Positions 42,605 through 54,034 of a stretch of 64,000 bases of DNA are shown here, in pieces. The first letter of the stretch is position 1, and each line of letters starts with the position of its first letter. The DNA is taken from assembly GCA_963693315.1 (NCBI GenBank), contig OY856187.1, positions 79,744,796 through 79,808,795 on the forward strand. Direction: 5' to 3'. Origin of the DNA: Diogma glabrata. Taxonomy: Eukaryota > Arthropoda > Insecta > Diptera > Cylindrotomidae. Below the pieces are notes generated by a model. That model did not search any database. It was given only the letters and a program-made list of their open reading frames with translations, and had not been told where the DNA came from. A program made the position numbers and the translations under genes.

Positions 42605-42880
42605 CGGTAATAAAGACTCATAATTATAGAAAACTTTTTTAAAACATTAACAAATATCTTCGAATTTGTATTCAAACCTGAAGAAATCGTATCTTTGTTT
42701 AGACATTTTGATGTTATTTTCGACTTTGACATTTATAATTTTCAGCATATTCTATAATTTTCTAGTACATACTAAAAAAGATTAGAATATTTTTATTCAC
42801 TCGAAATAAGGAATGTGCTAATGCTTACTAGTTTATACTATTAGTTTATTCTAGTTTTTATTCGCTCTGCCAATTAATTA
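42605..42880. other. Unassigned sequence between Gypsy pol and TIR element
   Basis: Contains TTTTTATTCACTCGAAATAA near 42795, an inverted match to the left flank of the Gypsy pol. No LTR recognised. Confidence 0.35.
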
Positions 42881-42959
42881 CCCGACTAGAAATTAGATCA
42901 GTATAGGGTCCGATCCGGATCAGGATTGCCTGAAGACTGATCAGGGATGAATCAGGCCT

Positions 42960-43195
42960 CCTGATCCGGACATGATGAAAAATCGTCACGCCATACAGGA
43001 TCCGTACAGGATCCGTTTAAATGATCCATGCCGGATACATTTCAAAGATCCATTCCGGATCCATTTCAAAGATCCATTCCGGATCCATTTCAAAGATCTA
43101 TTCCGGATCTATCTTAAAGATCCATGCCGGATCCATTCAACAGTTTCATGTCCGGTCTGGTCAAGAGATCCATACCAGATCCGTTCAAAGGTTTA
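42960..43195 (+). repeat. 24-25 bp tandem repeat, left subterminal array
   Basis: Repeated unit CATTTCAAAGATCCATTCCG followed by GATC, about eight diverged copies, each with one or two GATC sites. The + frames at 42972-43196 and 43021-43221 (periodic DPFRIHFK and KIHSGSIS peptides) are translation products of the repeat and not genes. Confidence 0.9.
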
Positions 43196-43311
43196 GAATT
43201 AATTTTGTTCTTAAATATTAATTTGACATTAAATAAATGAAAATAATATTACCATTTTTCCTTAATTTTGTTCATAATTTCAAGTACACTTCAAATGCTT
43301 ATAAATTTAAA

Positions 43312-44788
43312 CACTCAGAAAAAAAAGATAGCTTATTTAACGTAAAGTATATGTAAATTTAACTGAAAATGACGTACGAATTGAGCCAGCGGAGGCATAA
43401 GTAAACTAAACAAAATTGACTAAGTAAAATCTACTTAAAAGCATGTAAAACATTTTGCGCTGTTATGCTACTATTATGCTACCCTACCATCTTGTCTCAC
43501 CAAAAAAATGAAAAAAATTTAGTTTTTTTGCAATTATTAATCGTTTTTTTATCAATTCAGGGTGAGAGAATTTTATACACAGCAATGATTAACAGCGGTT
43601 AAGAAGGGCCCTGTAAAGATAAAATGCTATTTATTATTAATATTTATTTTGGACTTAACCCGGATTCGATCCCCAAGACCTCTGTGTACAAGGCAGCAGC
43701 ATTAACCATTCGTCTATCTAAATAATTTTTTACATCAATTTATTTATGAATATTATGTTGATGCTTAAGTTTAGGACGTTCGAGGGTTCGATTCACAGAC
43801 TGACCACTATTTATTTTTATTACATTTTTATTATTTTTTTAAAATAACATAAAAATGATTCCTTTTTATTCATAAAAATTCAATTTCACAGCATTTCAAT
43901 TTATCGATACTGTAGTTATTTTAAAATTATATAGACCTAAACATTTCAAATTTATTCCGACAATAATAATAATGTAACTAAGGTAACACAGAAATAACAA
44001 TTATATATATGTCAAATTCTTTTTGCCAAAACATTGTTCTGACATTTTTTGCTCTCAGATCAATTTATTATTTGACATTACGTGTTTTATTTGGTAAAAA
44101 AAGTGAGTTTTTCACCCTAAAAAGATTTTTTTGAATCTAGATTTTTAGCTATAGAGCAAAACATAAAATACAATAAAAAAAAAGAAATACATATATCTCT
44201 CAAAATTAGTAAACAAACAAAACGCCACGCCAAAACGTAAGAACATGTGCTGCATAAATTGACAGCTATACATATGTAAATTTTACTATTATTTTAAGTA
44301 AAATTTACGTTTTATATGACTTTAGTACTCGAAGTCATACGTAATTTTCAAACTATGAAAACGTAAATTTAAAGATGCCTTAGTAAAAAGTACGTATCAT
44401 ATAAGCAATTTCCAGCATACTTAAGTTAATCTCTTTGGGTAAATAGTAGATTATATATACGCGTGTGTATAAGTATGTTTAGCACTATTTGCCATGCAAA
44501 TTTAGCATTTTTCGACGGTTATGTTTTACAAAATTGTTAAGTAAATGTAACGACTAACGACCATTAGGTAACTTTATTTTCATCTTTCAAAATTTACTGT
44601 TTCAGTAGTAAATTTATTTTCAAAAATTTTACAATTCCAATTTTGCTTTATTAACGTGGCACAGGATAATATTACTTAAATTATCAATACTTTGCACTAG
44701 TAAATTTTAGAAAAACGTACGTTATGTTTACAATTTTGGAGTTACTATAGCGCATAAGTAACAAACGCATCGTTTTTTTTTCTGAGTG
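43312..44788. mobile_element. Nested TIR element with CACTCAGAAAAAA ends
   Basis: CACTCAGAAAAAAAAG at 43312 and TTTTTTTTTCTGAGTG ending at 44788 form inverted termini. The interior contains repeat R6 (44018-44230, matching 18870-19095), the tRNA-like patch and AT-rich DNA. The TIR resembles that of the 47735-47975 element (CACTCAAAAAAA). Confidence 0.5.
43655..43725 (-). repeat. tRNA-derived (SINE-like) sequence
   Basis: The minus strand has an A-box-like GACGAATGGTTAATGC, then GCTGCCTTGTACACAGAGGT, a weak CTG/CAG anticodon stem around a loop containing TGT. A B-box-like GGGATCGAATCC follows at tRNA-like spacing. The acceptor stem does not pair, so it is not a functional tRNA gene. It may be a SINE head or a degenerate tRNA. 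A second GGGTTCGATTC lies on the + strand near 43787. Confidence 0.35.
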
Positions 44789-45309
44789 CAGTAAGTTTGT
44801 TAATTATTTCTTATTTTTATTTTATTTAGTCCAAGTTTTGGCATTATTGATGATTTTTTCAATGGTATCATAAAACTCTTTGTCGCATAGGCTCTTATGA
44901 AGGTATGGATCCAAGTTTGGATTCGAAAACTAACTTCACCCATACCTGCTTTAGATCACTTGTCATATTTCAAATAGAATAATTTTTGAGCATTATAATA
45001 AGTATTTCACCAATTACTGCTAACAAAAAGCATCTGGAAATTCTTGAGTAAAGAGGAGATGCAAGATAAAAATTTAAATTATATGCTTTAAGGTTAATAA
45101 GCAAGATCCCTCACAACTGTAAGTTTGACAATGCTGTTTTCGATTCTACAATAAATTTGTACTTATAAGTACAAAATATTAAACAATTAAATAGATTCAG
45201 TCTACAGTTAATTATTACAGTTAAGTATATTATAATTAACTTTTTAAAAAGTTATTAAAAATTCGTGAAGAATGAGAAAATTTTTTGCACAAAAAAATAT
45301 TAAGTTAAG

Positions 45310-45924
45310 TACCCGAGCAGAAATTTGTCAGGGCTCAAGTAAGGCCCTGATCAGGTTTGCCCTAACCCGGATCAGGCATTGGTAGGACAGCCTGATTGGG
45401 CCCTGATCATGAGTGTAACGCTTTTGTCCTATCAGGTCCTGATTGGGATTACCGGATCAGACCCTGATAGGGATAATCGGATCAGGCCCTGATTGGGATA
45501 TCCGGACCAGACCCTGATATATATTTATATATTATATACATAAATTAATCAAATTAAAATAAAAAAATTACAATGGAAAAAATTAAAACATACATACCAC
45601 CTTAATAACTATTATTATAGTCTTTCAGCCGAGAAGCTATAACTAAAATATACATGAAACGATTTTAACTATATATATTTCTAAAATGGATAATACTCTA
45701 GTGAATTTTAACCAATTGAAATTTCAGCTAGGGGTCAAATACGAGAAACCTGATCCGGGCCGGATGTATTCAAATAAAGTTAACCCTAAAAGGGTATTCT
45801 AAATCAGGCCCTAAACAGGCCCACATCAGCTTGCTCTAATAGACATTGCCCTTGTAGGACTGACCAGGCCCTGATTACGACCTGACTGTATTCAGGTTTT
45901 CCTTAACTAATTTCTGCTCGGGTA
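45310..45924. mobile_element. Nested MITE-like element with CCCGAGCAGAAATT termini
   Basis: ACCCGAGCAGAAATT at the left (45311) and AATTTCTGCTCGGGT at the right (45924) are perfect inverted repeats. The ends are flanked by TA on both sides. Subterminal sequence on both sides is dense in CAGGCCCTGAT and CTGATCAGG words. The middle (45520-45720) is AT-rich and non-coding. Transposase absent. Confidence 0.75.
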
Positions 45925-46119
45925 AATGTACTATTATGACGTCGATAATATAATCAAAATAATAATTCAGTTATACCATTAATAACGAATTTATTGTTTA
46001 ATAAGCAATATATTATATACAGAATGGATCAGGTAAAAAACTAAATTTTGTATTATTATCCAGTTCAGGACATCGGATAAGATGAGTTTTTTCGATCAGA
46101 AACTGATCGTATGACTGGA

Positions 46120-46320
46120 TCAACGGATAAAGTACTGCACGCTGATCAGATAGCCGGATCAACGGATAAAGTACTGCACGCTGATCAGTAACTGATCAGA
46201 TAGCCGGATCAAGGGAAACGGTACTGTACGCTGATCAGGAACTGATCAGATAACCGGATCAAGGGAAACGGTACTGTACGCTGATCAGGAACTGATCAGA
46301 TGGCCGTATTACGGAAAATC
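46120..46320 (+). repeat. About 55-bp tandem repeat, right subterminal array
   Basis: Units of the form GGAAACGGTACTGTACGCTG + ATCAGGAACTGATCAGATAA + CCGGATCAAG recur about four times between 46125 and 46310, the first ones with ATAAAGTACTGCACGCTG variants. Each has three or four GATC or CTGATCAG sites. Confidence 0.85.
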
Positions 46321-46374
46321 TGATCCGGATCTGATCATCATCCGGGTTCCCTGAACTAATTTCCAGTCGGGAAG

Positions 46375-47734
46375 CTAGCTATATGTTGTCGATTGTTCAG
46401 GGATCAAGATAGCTGAATACAACTTGGCCAATTATTCACACTTAAATCAGTTTTATCACGATAATATTATAGAGTGAGCAAATTTGTTATATTCTTAGCA
46501 ATGACATGCAAATTTTAACTAGAGAGTATATAACTTTATTTTATGCCATTTGGTTTTGTTGGTTCAGGTTACGGTCAACTACTTAATTACCATACAGGTT
46601 CTTAGTGGAAAATCGAGAGATTAAAAACTCTTCTCGGTGCCACTTCAGTTAACGGGAATTGTTTAATGTATTGGTCTTGACATTAATTACTTCTTTAAAC
46701 ACTGAAATGGTTAAGTTGTTTTTCTTCTGGGCAACGACATATAGCAAAGTAATAATATGAAGCATGAATTAATGCGTCATAAAAATGTAACATATAACAT
46801 AACTTAACATAACATGATATAACATAGCATAGCATAATATAACAGCATAAAATAACATAACATATCCTATATAAACAAAACGCACCAGGATATAACATGG
46901 TATCTGCATTAGAAAAACATTTTGAATACGATTCTTATAACAAAAACGAAATTATAGAAGATTATTTGTAATCGTTTTTTATACCAAATTCGTTTCGGAT
47001 AACGGAGGTTCGTTCTGATCAAATAAATTAAAAAAGTTGTTTGTAGAGCTCCTTAGAATATGGAGTACTTATTTGACTGTAAAATTGGCGTCTGCAGTTT
47101 ACAATTGAGATTTAAAAACAAAATACCAATTTTAATTAAAATATTATTATTAGAAACGAATTGAAAACTAAAAAATAAAATTATTTGAGACAGAAACCTT
47201 TTCCTAAATTAAATTCACACATCAGATTAGTATTTCATTGGTAGTTTTCTTTGGCATAATTTTTAATAAAATGCAGTGGTTTCAGTAATAACTGTATATT
47301 TTAAACTTTGAACATACGACAAAAATATTTTCAGTAGACTTTTACCAATATCAGCGTGGTCCGTAAGCTGATACATTATATTTCTTCGGTCTTGAAGACC
47401 TTAAGGTACGATCAGACATGCGTATTTGCGCTTTTCTTGGGTGCTGTTAATTTTGTTTCTGTACTTTCAGATGGCAATCTCTTTACAGGTTTAATTGCAA
47501 TCTTGTGAATAGATGTTTTATGTTTATGGAGGAAACTTTTTGATTGTTTCAAACTCGTCAGAAAAATTGTTACCGTTCTTTATCCAAACAGTTGAAAATT
47601 TGAAAACGAAATAACATAATCTCAAAGTACGTGTTGTTTTAAATTTACCAAATGAGAACGAACGCTCGTTTTATTTTTTAGCACCGAAAACCGGGATTGA
47701 ATTTAGAAAAACTCCCTGTTTTCAGTTCCGATGA
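46375..47734. other. Unassigned AT-rich sequence with an AACAT microsatellite
   Basis: 46785-46870 is an imperfect (AACAT)n tract, which produces the cysteine/tyrosine-rich minus-strand frame at 46695-46898, an artefact. A patch at 47340-47460 (CAGCGTGGTCCGTAAGCTGA) is slightly GC-richer but unrecognised. No gene seen. Confidence 0.45.
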
Positions 47735-47975
47735 AACACTCAAAAAAATTAATAACACTTCTACAAAATTTTTATAAATATACAACACATAAAATTTTGT
47801 GATAAAACTAAAAATTTTTTCCTTCAAATCCAAAAATAATTTGTAAATCTAATAAACTTTGTGTATTTTCAAATAATCTTTTTTGTAATCTACAATATTT
47901 TTGGTAAACTTACAAAAAAATTTGTGAGTTGCATATTTATAAAAAATTTGTAAAATTTACTTAGTTTTTTTGAGT
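47735..47975. mobile_element. MITE with about 80-bp inverted termini
   Basis: CACTCAAAAAAATTAATAAC with AATTTTTATAAATATACAAC at the left pairs with GTTGCATATTTATAAAAAAT and AGTTTTTTTGAGTG at the right. About 240 bp, no coding potential. It is embedded in a GC-richer sequence containing CCGGGATT on one side and TCCGGGATTCCC on the other, possibly an older element. Confidence 0.7.
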
Positions 47976-48048
47976 GAATGTCCGGGATTCCCAAAGAACC
48001 GGGTTTCGGGATCCCGGTATTGATTGCTCTATTTTCAATGTATATCTG

Positions 48049-48119
48049 TACCTCGGAGGTAAACTGCACTATGTTCTATGTAATTTACTAGTAACATAGT
48101 GCAGTTTACCTCCGAGGTA
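48049..48119. mobile_element. 71-bp hairpin element with perfect 27-bp arms
   Basis: The left arm 48049-48075 (TACCTCGGAGGTAAACTGCA...) and right arm 48093-48119 are exact reverse complements around a 17-bp loop. CTG flanks both sides. The corresponding site at about 13098-13110 lacks the insert, so this is a mobile insertion into repeat R5 DNA. Confidence 0.75.
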
Positions 48120-48440
48120 CTGATATTTACTACCACAAACTTTTTTATTAAATTATAAATTAAAAGTAATTCTAAATTTACAATGCCAAAAACTATTAAA
48201 TGTGTTCCCCATAGTCGTGCTAATTTTTATTAAAATGAATGACAATAATTACATTTTAAATTTACTAAGTTATTTCTAATGATAATTTAAGTCAAATATT
48301 TTATAAAATATAAAGAATAAGATATATTTTCTAACTATATGAAGAAATATTTAAGTTATGTAATTATTGTCAAAGCATATTATGAAAATTTGCTGACAGA
48401 CAGGCATTTTTTTATTGACAAAATTTCAAAAAACTATGTT
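48120..48440 (+). repeat. Dispersed repeat R5, copy 2
   Basis: Co-linear with 13108-13420 from TTTACTACCACAAACTTTTT onward. Confidence 0.7.
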
Positions 48441-48789
48441 TTATTATAAAAAAAAAACAAAATATTTTTTTTTCTTTTTTAACAGCCTCAGGGAGGGAGA
48501 AACTATTATTTTTTTGTCATAGGTTTTTTTTTGTAGATTGATATAAAAAAAACTTTAATAAAAATAATTGTACAATTTTGAGTCGAATTGAAAAGTAACG
48601 CACGTCCATGAATTTTAATTTATCAGAGAGTAAAACAAACAAAAAACTACGATTTGATAGTTGTGTATTCACGCTAAAAATTGGTTACTTTAACATTTAT
48701 TACTTTAATTTAGTACATTAGTGACATGGAATTTGGATTGTTTTAATTTTATTGTTTGTTTTTTTTTGCACATAAAGTTAGGCATGTTA
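48441..48789. other. Unassigned AT-rich sequence
   Basis: Poly(T)/poly(A)-rich, no gene recognised; may include the 3' flank of the LINE that follows. Confidence 0.4.
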
Positions 48790-48899
48790 GTGTTAATTAT
48801 AATACATTATAAATTAACGTCTTTGAATATCCGAAGGGATCCGAAGCCATCCATCTAGGGATTAGGATTTAGTTTGAAAAAATTAAGTTTCCTTAAGAA

Positions 48900-49500
48900 A
48901 TTTAAAAACGCTAACTTTAAAGTTTTGAGGATTAAAGCTATCGGGGAAAACCCATGAAGGTAAGGCATTACAAAGATGAGAGACTATGTTGAAAAAATCA
49001 CGCTGAAAAGCAACCATGTTCTGCATCTTTTTAATTGAACCGTAAAGGATGGGCCACAGTACTAGTTCTGGTGAAACGCGAGAAGTTTTCTAGTTCAGGT
49101 AAAATTGATTTAATCTCCGTGAACGTTCGTTCATTCAGTTCATCCATAATGTATTTATAGAAAATTGTCAGATAAGCAACATTCCGTCTGTGCTGCAAGG
49201 AATCAAGCTCATTAGTAAGAGTCGAGTTGCCGATCAGTTTAACAGCTCTGCGTTGAATAGAATCAAGACACTTAATACTACTAAAATATGCTCCACCCCA
49301 TATTTGAGAAGAGTAGTCCATGCAGGGACGTATAAAAGATTTGTATATTAAAAGAAGTTGTTCGCTATTGAAAAACTTACGACATCGCCTCAAAAAAACT
49401 AATTTTTGAACAGCGTTCTTAGCTAGGTGAAAAATATGAGAATTCCATTTCATAGTATTTTCAACTTCTACTGCTAGGAGTCTGACAGATTCTTTCACTA
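48900..49500 (-). pseudogene. LINE ORF2 C-terminal region
   Basis: The 155-codon frame 49031-49498 reads MKESVRLLAVEVENTMKWNS, FLRRCRKFFNSEQLLLIYKS, PCMDYSSQIWGG and LDSIQRRAVKLIGNSTLTNE, then LQHRRNVAYLTIFYKY. This is the standard post-catalytic region of Jockey-type ORF2. The last part of the ORF (48900-49020, reading LCNALPSWVFPDSFNPQNF) is in another frame. Confidence 0.85.
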
Positions 49501-49599
49501 CAAGATCTTTAGAGTCGAACTTTACTTGAAACGGATTAGGCGTTGATAAATAGCAAACCTGTGTTTTCTCGTATTGAATTCAACACTATTAGCAAATCC

Positions 49600-50680
49600 C
49601 CAATCCAAAATAGTTTTAGGGTCATTATTTTATAAATCCAAAATATTTGATCTACAGTGATAAAGCGTTAACGGTGAACATAATTTAGGGTTTTCATGAC
49701 ACGTATGAAGCGTGCTATCATCAGCAAAACTATGGATAGGACTGTTGAATTCAACAAATCGTTAATATAAATAAGAAAGAGAGTTGGTGACAAATCAGAA
49801 CCCTGAGGAACTCCAACATTAGTTGAAAATATTTCCGAAGAGACACCATCAACGTTGATCCGAAATTTTCGCTCGGAAATAAAGCTTTGTATCCAAGAAA
49901 TAAGTTGCTCATCTTAATTTGCATATAAGATTGTTGGACCAAACTTTATCAAATGCTTTGGATATCAAGTGCAACACCAAAAGTTTCGCCATGAGTTTCA
50001 AGCGTTTTGTTCCAGTTACGGGTGACCAAAGAAAGTAAATCTCCCGTTGCTCTTCCTTTACGGAAGCCGTATTGTCTTTCATTGAGTAGTTTTGAAGACT
50101 CTTAGAAGCTCATTAGATTAAAAATGATGTATTTCTCAAAAATTTTAGAAACAACCAATAAAATTGAAATGAGTCTGTAATTTGTTGGATTAGTTTTACT
50201 ATTTTTAGGGAGATTGGTACTGGTTGTACGCTTGTCATTTTCCATTTTTCGGGAAAAATGCCTTTCTTATATGACAAATAAAAGATTTGAGTGTGGATTG
50301 GTGCTAGCTCCCTAGTATATATTTTAAGAATAATTGGAGGAATACGATCAGGATCAGATGCTTTGTTAGTATTAATTTGTAAAAGCAGTTTCCATATGAT
50401 TGTGTATGAAACTCTAGGAATCGGCTTAGGCAAGAAATTGGGTTCGCTTAGTGTAGAATTTTTAGAGAAATAATTACTCAGAAGGTTAGCTTTTTCTTTT
50501 GGGTCAATGACCGGCACATCTCTATCAATAAGAGGAGGTAGAGGAGACTTACAAAAATTATCTTGGACAGCCTTAACCGCTTTAAAGAAATTACGCGAAC
50601 CAGTTGGGTGCTCAGCAAATTTGGAAGTTTTTTTTCTATTAAAGAGTTTTTTTTCTATTAAAGAGATTTTTTTCTGCACC
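49600..50680 (-). pseudogene. LINE reverse transcriptase, frameshifted
   Basis: The frame 50113-50679 gives PTGSRNFFKAVKAVQ, INTNKASDPDRIPPIILKIY (finger motif) and GIFPEKWKMTSVQPVPI. After breaks, 49751-49942 and the neighbouring frame give ISWIQSFISERKFRIN and VGVPQGSDLSPTLFLIYIND, and around 49715-49730 IHSFADDSTLHTC, where FADD carries the catalytic aspartates. The + frame at 50291-50473 is a shadow. Confidence 0.85.
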
Positions 50681-50991
50681 TATTAGTTTCCTGCATATAT
50701 TTCTTTCAATTCGGTGTTGTCTAAGATTTTCATCGGTTTTGTTTTGGATAAACTTTTGGAACGCCTTTTTCTTAATTGTAATAGCTTTTTTGCATTTATT
50801 TGAAAATCATAGATCAGTCTTAGGAACGGCCAATATATTAGGAATAAATCTCCCTTAAGAATAGCGAAAAATATAACGCAGCTAAGTTAGAGTCATGGTC
50901 GGTAAGACAATTACGTTTCCATGGAAACCGCTTAAAAAAACCTCTAAGACCCTCCCAATTCGCAGCTTTTTAGTCGCAAACATGACGAGGA

Positions 50992-51470
50992 TTAGCTTGT
51001 TTTGGTGTTAGATTGTTTTGGAATTTGCAAATTTAACTGTGTAGAAATTAAATTATGATCTGAACCACTTAAAGGCTCTAATACTTTCAAATGTAGCAGG
51101 TAAGGATCATTTGTTAAAAATAAATCATGCAAGTTACTACTTTGTCCCGGAATGTCAGGCACTCTAGTAGGTTGATCTATAATTTGTGTGTAATTATAAT
51201 AAAGAGAAAATAACTGAGCCTGTTTACCTATCTCATCCGTTGTGGAACTGTGTGTGAGCTTTTTTATTGTGCACATTAAAGTCAAACTATAAATTGGGTA
51301 TTAGAATAAGTAGTCAACCTATCAATTTTTTCAGATAGGTCATAAAATAAGTTGATGTTCTCAGGTGAGTTAGGGGAGCGATATAGACCAAAAACAAACA
51401 ACAAATCGTAAGGGATACCATATTGTTGTGTTTTGAATTTAATTCAAAATTTTTAATTCTAACATATTAG
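50992..51470 (-). pseudogene. LINE endonuclease, C-terminal half
   Basis: 51300-51430 reads YGIPYDLLFVFGLYRSPNSP. The frame 50992-51285 reads QIIDQPTRVPDIPGQSSN, LHDLFLTNDPYLLHL and LSGSDHNLISTQLNL, where SDHN is the catalytic-histidine block of EEP endonucleases. The preceding half of the domain lies 2.6 kb away across the inserted element. Confidence 0.85.
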
Positions 51471-51739
51471 GCCGGGAGGCAGTGTTGCAAATGAAAAAGT
51501 CATTTGATGCCGGTTGATTTTTATTTATTATAATTAATTAACTCCAGTTGATGATAAATCTGGCGGTCAGGCGGTTTTAAATTAGTAAAAAAACGAATTC
51601 CAAAAGTAATTTGATACCGCTTCAAAATTTTTATGATACATGTTTACACCATGACATGTGAAAGAAAAGTGATCAGCTGATTGGCGGATTATAGGTCAGC
51701 TCCTCGTATACATCTGTATAAAAATGCAATATAGTCAAG

Positions 51740-52430
51740 ACCTTTATGCATAGTAACTTGATGAAACTTTGGCAAATGATCCAGGTTTACTTGAAAATGG
51801 AAGATCTGAATTCATTTTAAATTTGGACAAAATGGCGGGGGGTCTCCCGAACACCTCTAAGTTTAAATCTTCAATAACTTCTAATCCCGACTTATTATCT
51901 AATGGAAACTTGGTATATAAAGTTTTAGTACTGTTTCCAATATTTCTGCATACCAACCTCCGGTTTGACACTTCCGGTTAAAAAGTTTTTTTTTCAGGTG
52001 TTTATCCCTACTGTAGTCTACAATTACCGATCGATTTTCATGAAACGTTGGTACAAGCTGTCAAGTAACATCAGAAAGATTTTATCAGCTTTTGGAGAAC
52101 ATTGGATAAAGGGTTGGGGAGTCCACCATACAACAGGTGGTTTTTTCCATCATGTTTTTTATGTATGTTGGGAGCATACAACATTCGTTCGTGAATGAAT
52201 TTTGATGAAACTTTGGAAAAAGATGCAAATATGTATGGCAAGGAACTGATTAGTTTTTGAGCGATAGTGAACAAAGTGGTGTGGGGTTCCCCGAGCACCT
52301 GCTTTTTAAAAATCACAATAGCACCTGTACCTGATAATCGAATTAGATGAAACTGAACATAAGCATTTAGTACAGTTCGCAACAGTTCTGCATCCCAACT
52401 TCCGGTTTTTCACTTCCGGTAAAAAAAAAT
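51740..52430 (+). repeat. Tandem roughly 430-bp repeat inside the long-TIR element
   Basis: Two diverged units share TTGATGAAACTTTGG (51757 and 52202), ACACCT/GCACCT after CCCGA, and TTCTGCATACCAACCTCCGG / TTCTGCATCCCAACTTCCGG followed by CACTTCCGGT. A further inverted relative lies at 61050-61250. Frames at 51744-51981, 51965-52198 and 52071-52382 lie in these units on both strands and are not supported as genes. Confidence 0.6.
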
Positions 52431-52837
52431 TTTTCTCGTACAACAGAATTTATGTTTCTTGTGATACTACTGCTTTCTTTAATATTTTTATAATTAGGAC
52501 TACGTGAAATCTATTACATTGGTTAGCCTTTAATTAAAGTATTTGATGGATATTAGCTCACTTTATATCCAGAACACTGTGTTTCCAGAGCTGTGGTGTA
52601 TTGTGATAAAGAAATAAAACTTTCAAATCGATCTTTAGTCATTGCACCACCCACGAAATGAGTTTTTACTTTTTAGTATAATCATCGTATTCTACGTTTC
52701 ATTTACTATAAAAAACGTATTTTTAATTAATGGAGAAATGATGTTTACTGTAAGAAATAAATAAATTTATCGAGCGCGGGACGGCAAAAAATTCCATATA
52801 TGGGTCATTCTTATACATACCGGAACAGATTAGGACA

Positions 52838-53065
52838 AAATGTGACCAAGACATTTTTGATTCAGCTGAAAAATTTTACTCATCTCATTCTGAGATATAC
52901 AATTGTGATATTGATAAACTACAAAGAAACTTGGAAGACTGCCAAATGTAAACGTTTGTCTGTCGAATGTATGGATTTAAAAGCATTAACAACGCAAATG
53001 TGGCACGAGTTGCTGCTTTTACGAAAACATTTAAGATTCAAATTTATAGTCTCATATTTCAATAG
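52838..53065 (+). pseudogene. Coding-like segment inside the long-TIR element, unrecognised
   Basis: A frame other than the longest ATG frame reads KCDQDIFDSAEKFYSSHSEI, then YNCDIDKLQRNLEDCQM, one TAA (52949-52951), then TFVCRMYGFKSINNANVARV and AAFTKTFKI before TAG at 53065. The polar composition and single stop suggest a decayed protein. The second part loosely recalls a block seen in transposon-borne proteins (YG....N.AR...F.K.YK), but this is not a firm match. The overlapping ATG frame 52800-53069 is probably its shadow. Confidence 0.35.
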
Positions 53066-54034
53066 ATAATTAATTATAGTTATATAAAGCTATACTGTCG
53101 CCATAAAAATATGAGCTACTTTACTGCCGCCGTAAAAAAGAAAAATAGCGTTACTTTACAGCAACTTTGATTGTATGTCAAAGAAGTAAGACCTCTAACC
53201 TTCGGTAGTAAAGTTAAATTTTACAGCTGTTTGCCGAAATAAAATATTGTTCCTCACTTAGATTCAATGATCCCTCAAAACTTTTACTGCACAGTTAAAA
53301 ATAAGCTGAATATGTAATGAATTACTACACATATAGGTCCTACGGAAGTTTCTATTATAAAACAATGCAAAGCTTGCTTTAAAGATTAATTTATAGCTCT
53401 TTGCATTAGCAAGTTGTTTTCAAACTTCTAGCGTAGCAAATTGTTTTCAAACTGCTACTATTTCTTTAAAAAATAAATTATGATGGAAGAGTTGTACTAA
53501 AATTTCTAGTTTTGCATTAGAATTAGTTTTAATGCAGCATCTGCTTTGCAATTTAATAATAACTAGCTTTACATAACACATATATAGTAAAGCTGGTATT
53601 AAAAAATGTAGTAATCTTTTCAACTGTGTGTCCAGCTGTCAGTTTTACCTCCGATATACCTGCAGCTGATTCTCGCTTTTATACTCTTAATAGTATTATA
53701 ATTCATCAGTATGAATTTCATCTGGCATCAAATGACTTTATCACATCGCATTTTGATACCGATATATACGAGTAGCTGACCTATAACCCCCATCCGCCAA
53801 TCAGCTGATCACCTTTTTTTCAATTGTTATGGTGTAAACATGTATCATACAAATTTTGAAGCGGCATCAAATTACTTATGGAATTCGTTTTTTTTACCAG
53901 TTTAAAACTCGCCACAACCACACCCCGCGCAAGTCTGACGGCTGACTCTTATTTTCTACATCACAAATAATTAATCTATCTATAACAATTAAATTCAATT
54001 GGCATCAAATCACTAACCAAAAAGCAACGCTGTC

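Larger units (their letters stand above)
42881..46374. mobile_element. TIR element with GATC-rich subterminal arrays, hosting nested elements
   Basis: The left end CCCGACTAGAAATTAGATCA (42882) and the complement of the right end, CCCGACTGGAAATTAG (46374), form terminal inverted repeats. Each end leads into tandem arrays rich in GATCCGGATC and CTGATCAG words (42900-43190 and 46040-46330). The middle holds two further inverted-repeat elements (43312-44788 and 45310-45924) and a tRNA-like patch. Flanking bases do not show a clear target duplication. No transposase recognised. Similarity of this TIR to that of the 45.3-kb element (CCCGAGCAGAAATT) indicates related families. Confidence 0.65.

Noticed and set aside
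42972..43221. Two overlapping frames with periodic peptides
   Set aside because: Products of the 24-25 bp tandem array; both frames are open because the unit is stop-free.
46695..46898. Cys/Tyr-rich 67-codon frame
   Set aside because: Arises from the (AACAT)n tract on the opposite strand.
47340..47410. TTCTTCGGTCTTGAAGACCT, similar to the tail hairpin of element A
   Set aside because: Only the hairpin-like core matches; neither the flanking tail nor the arrays are present.
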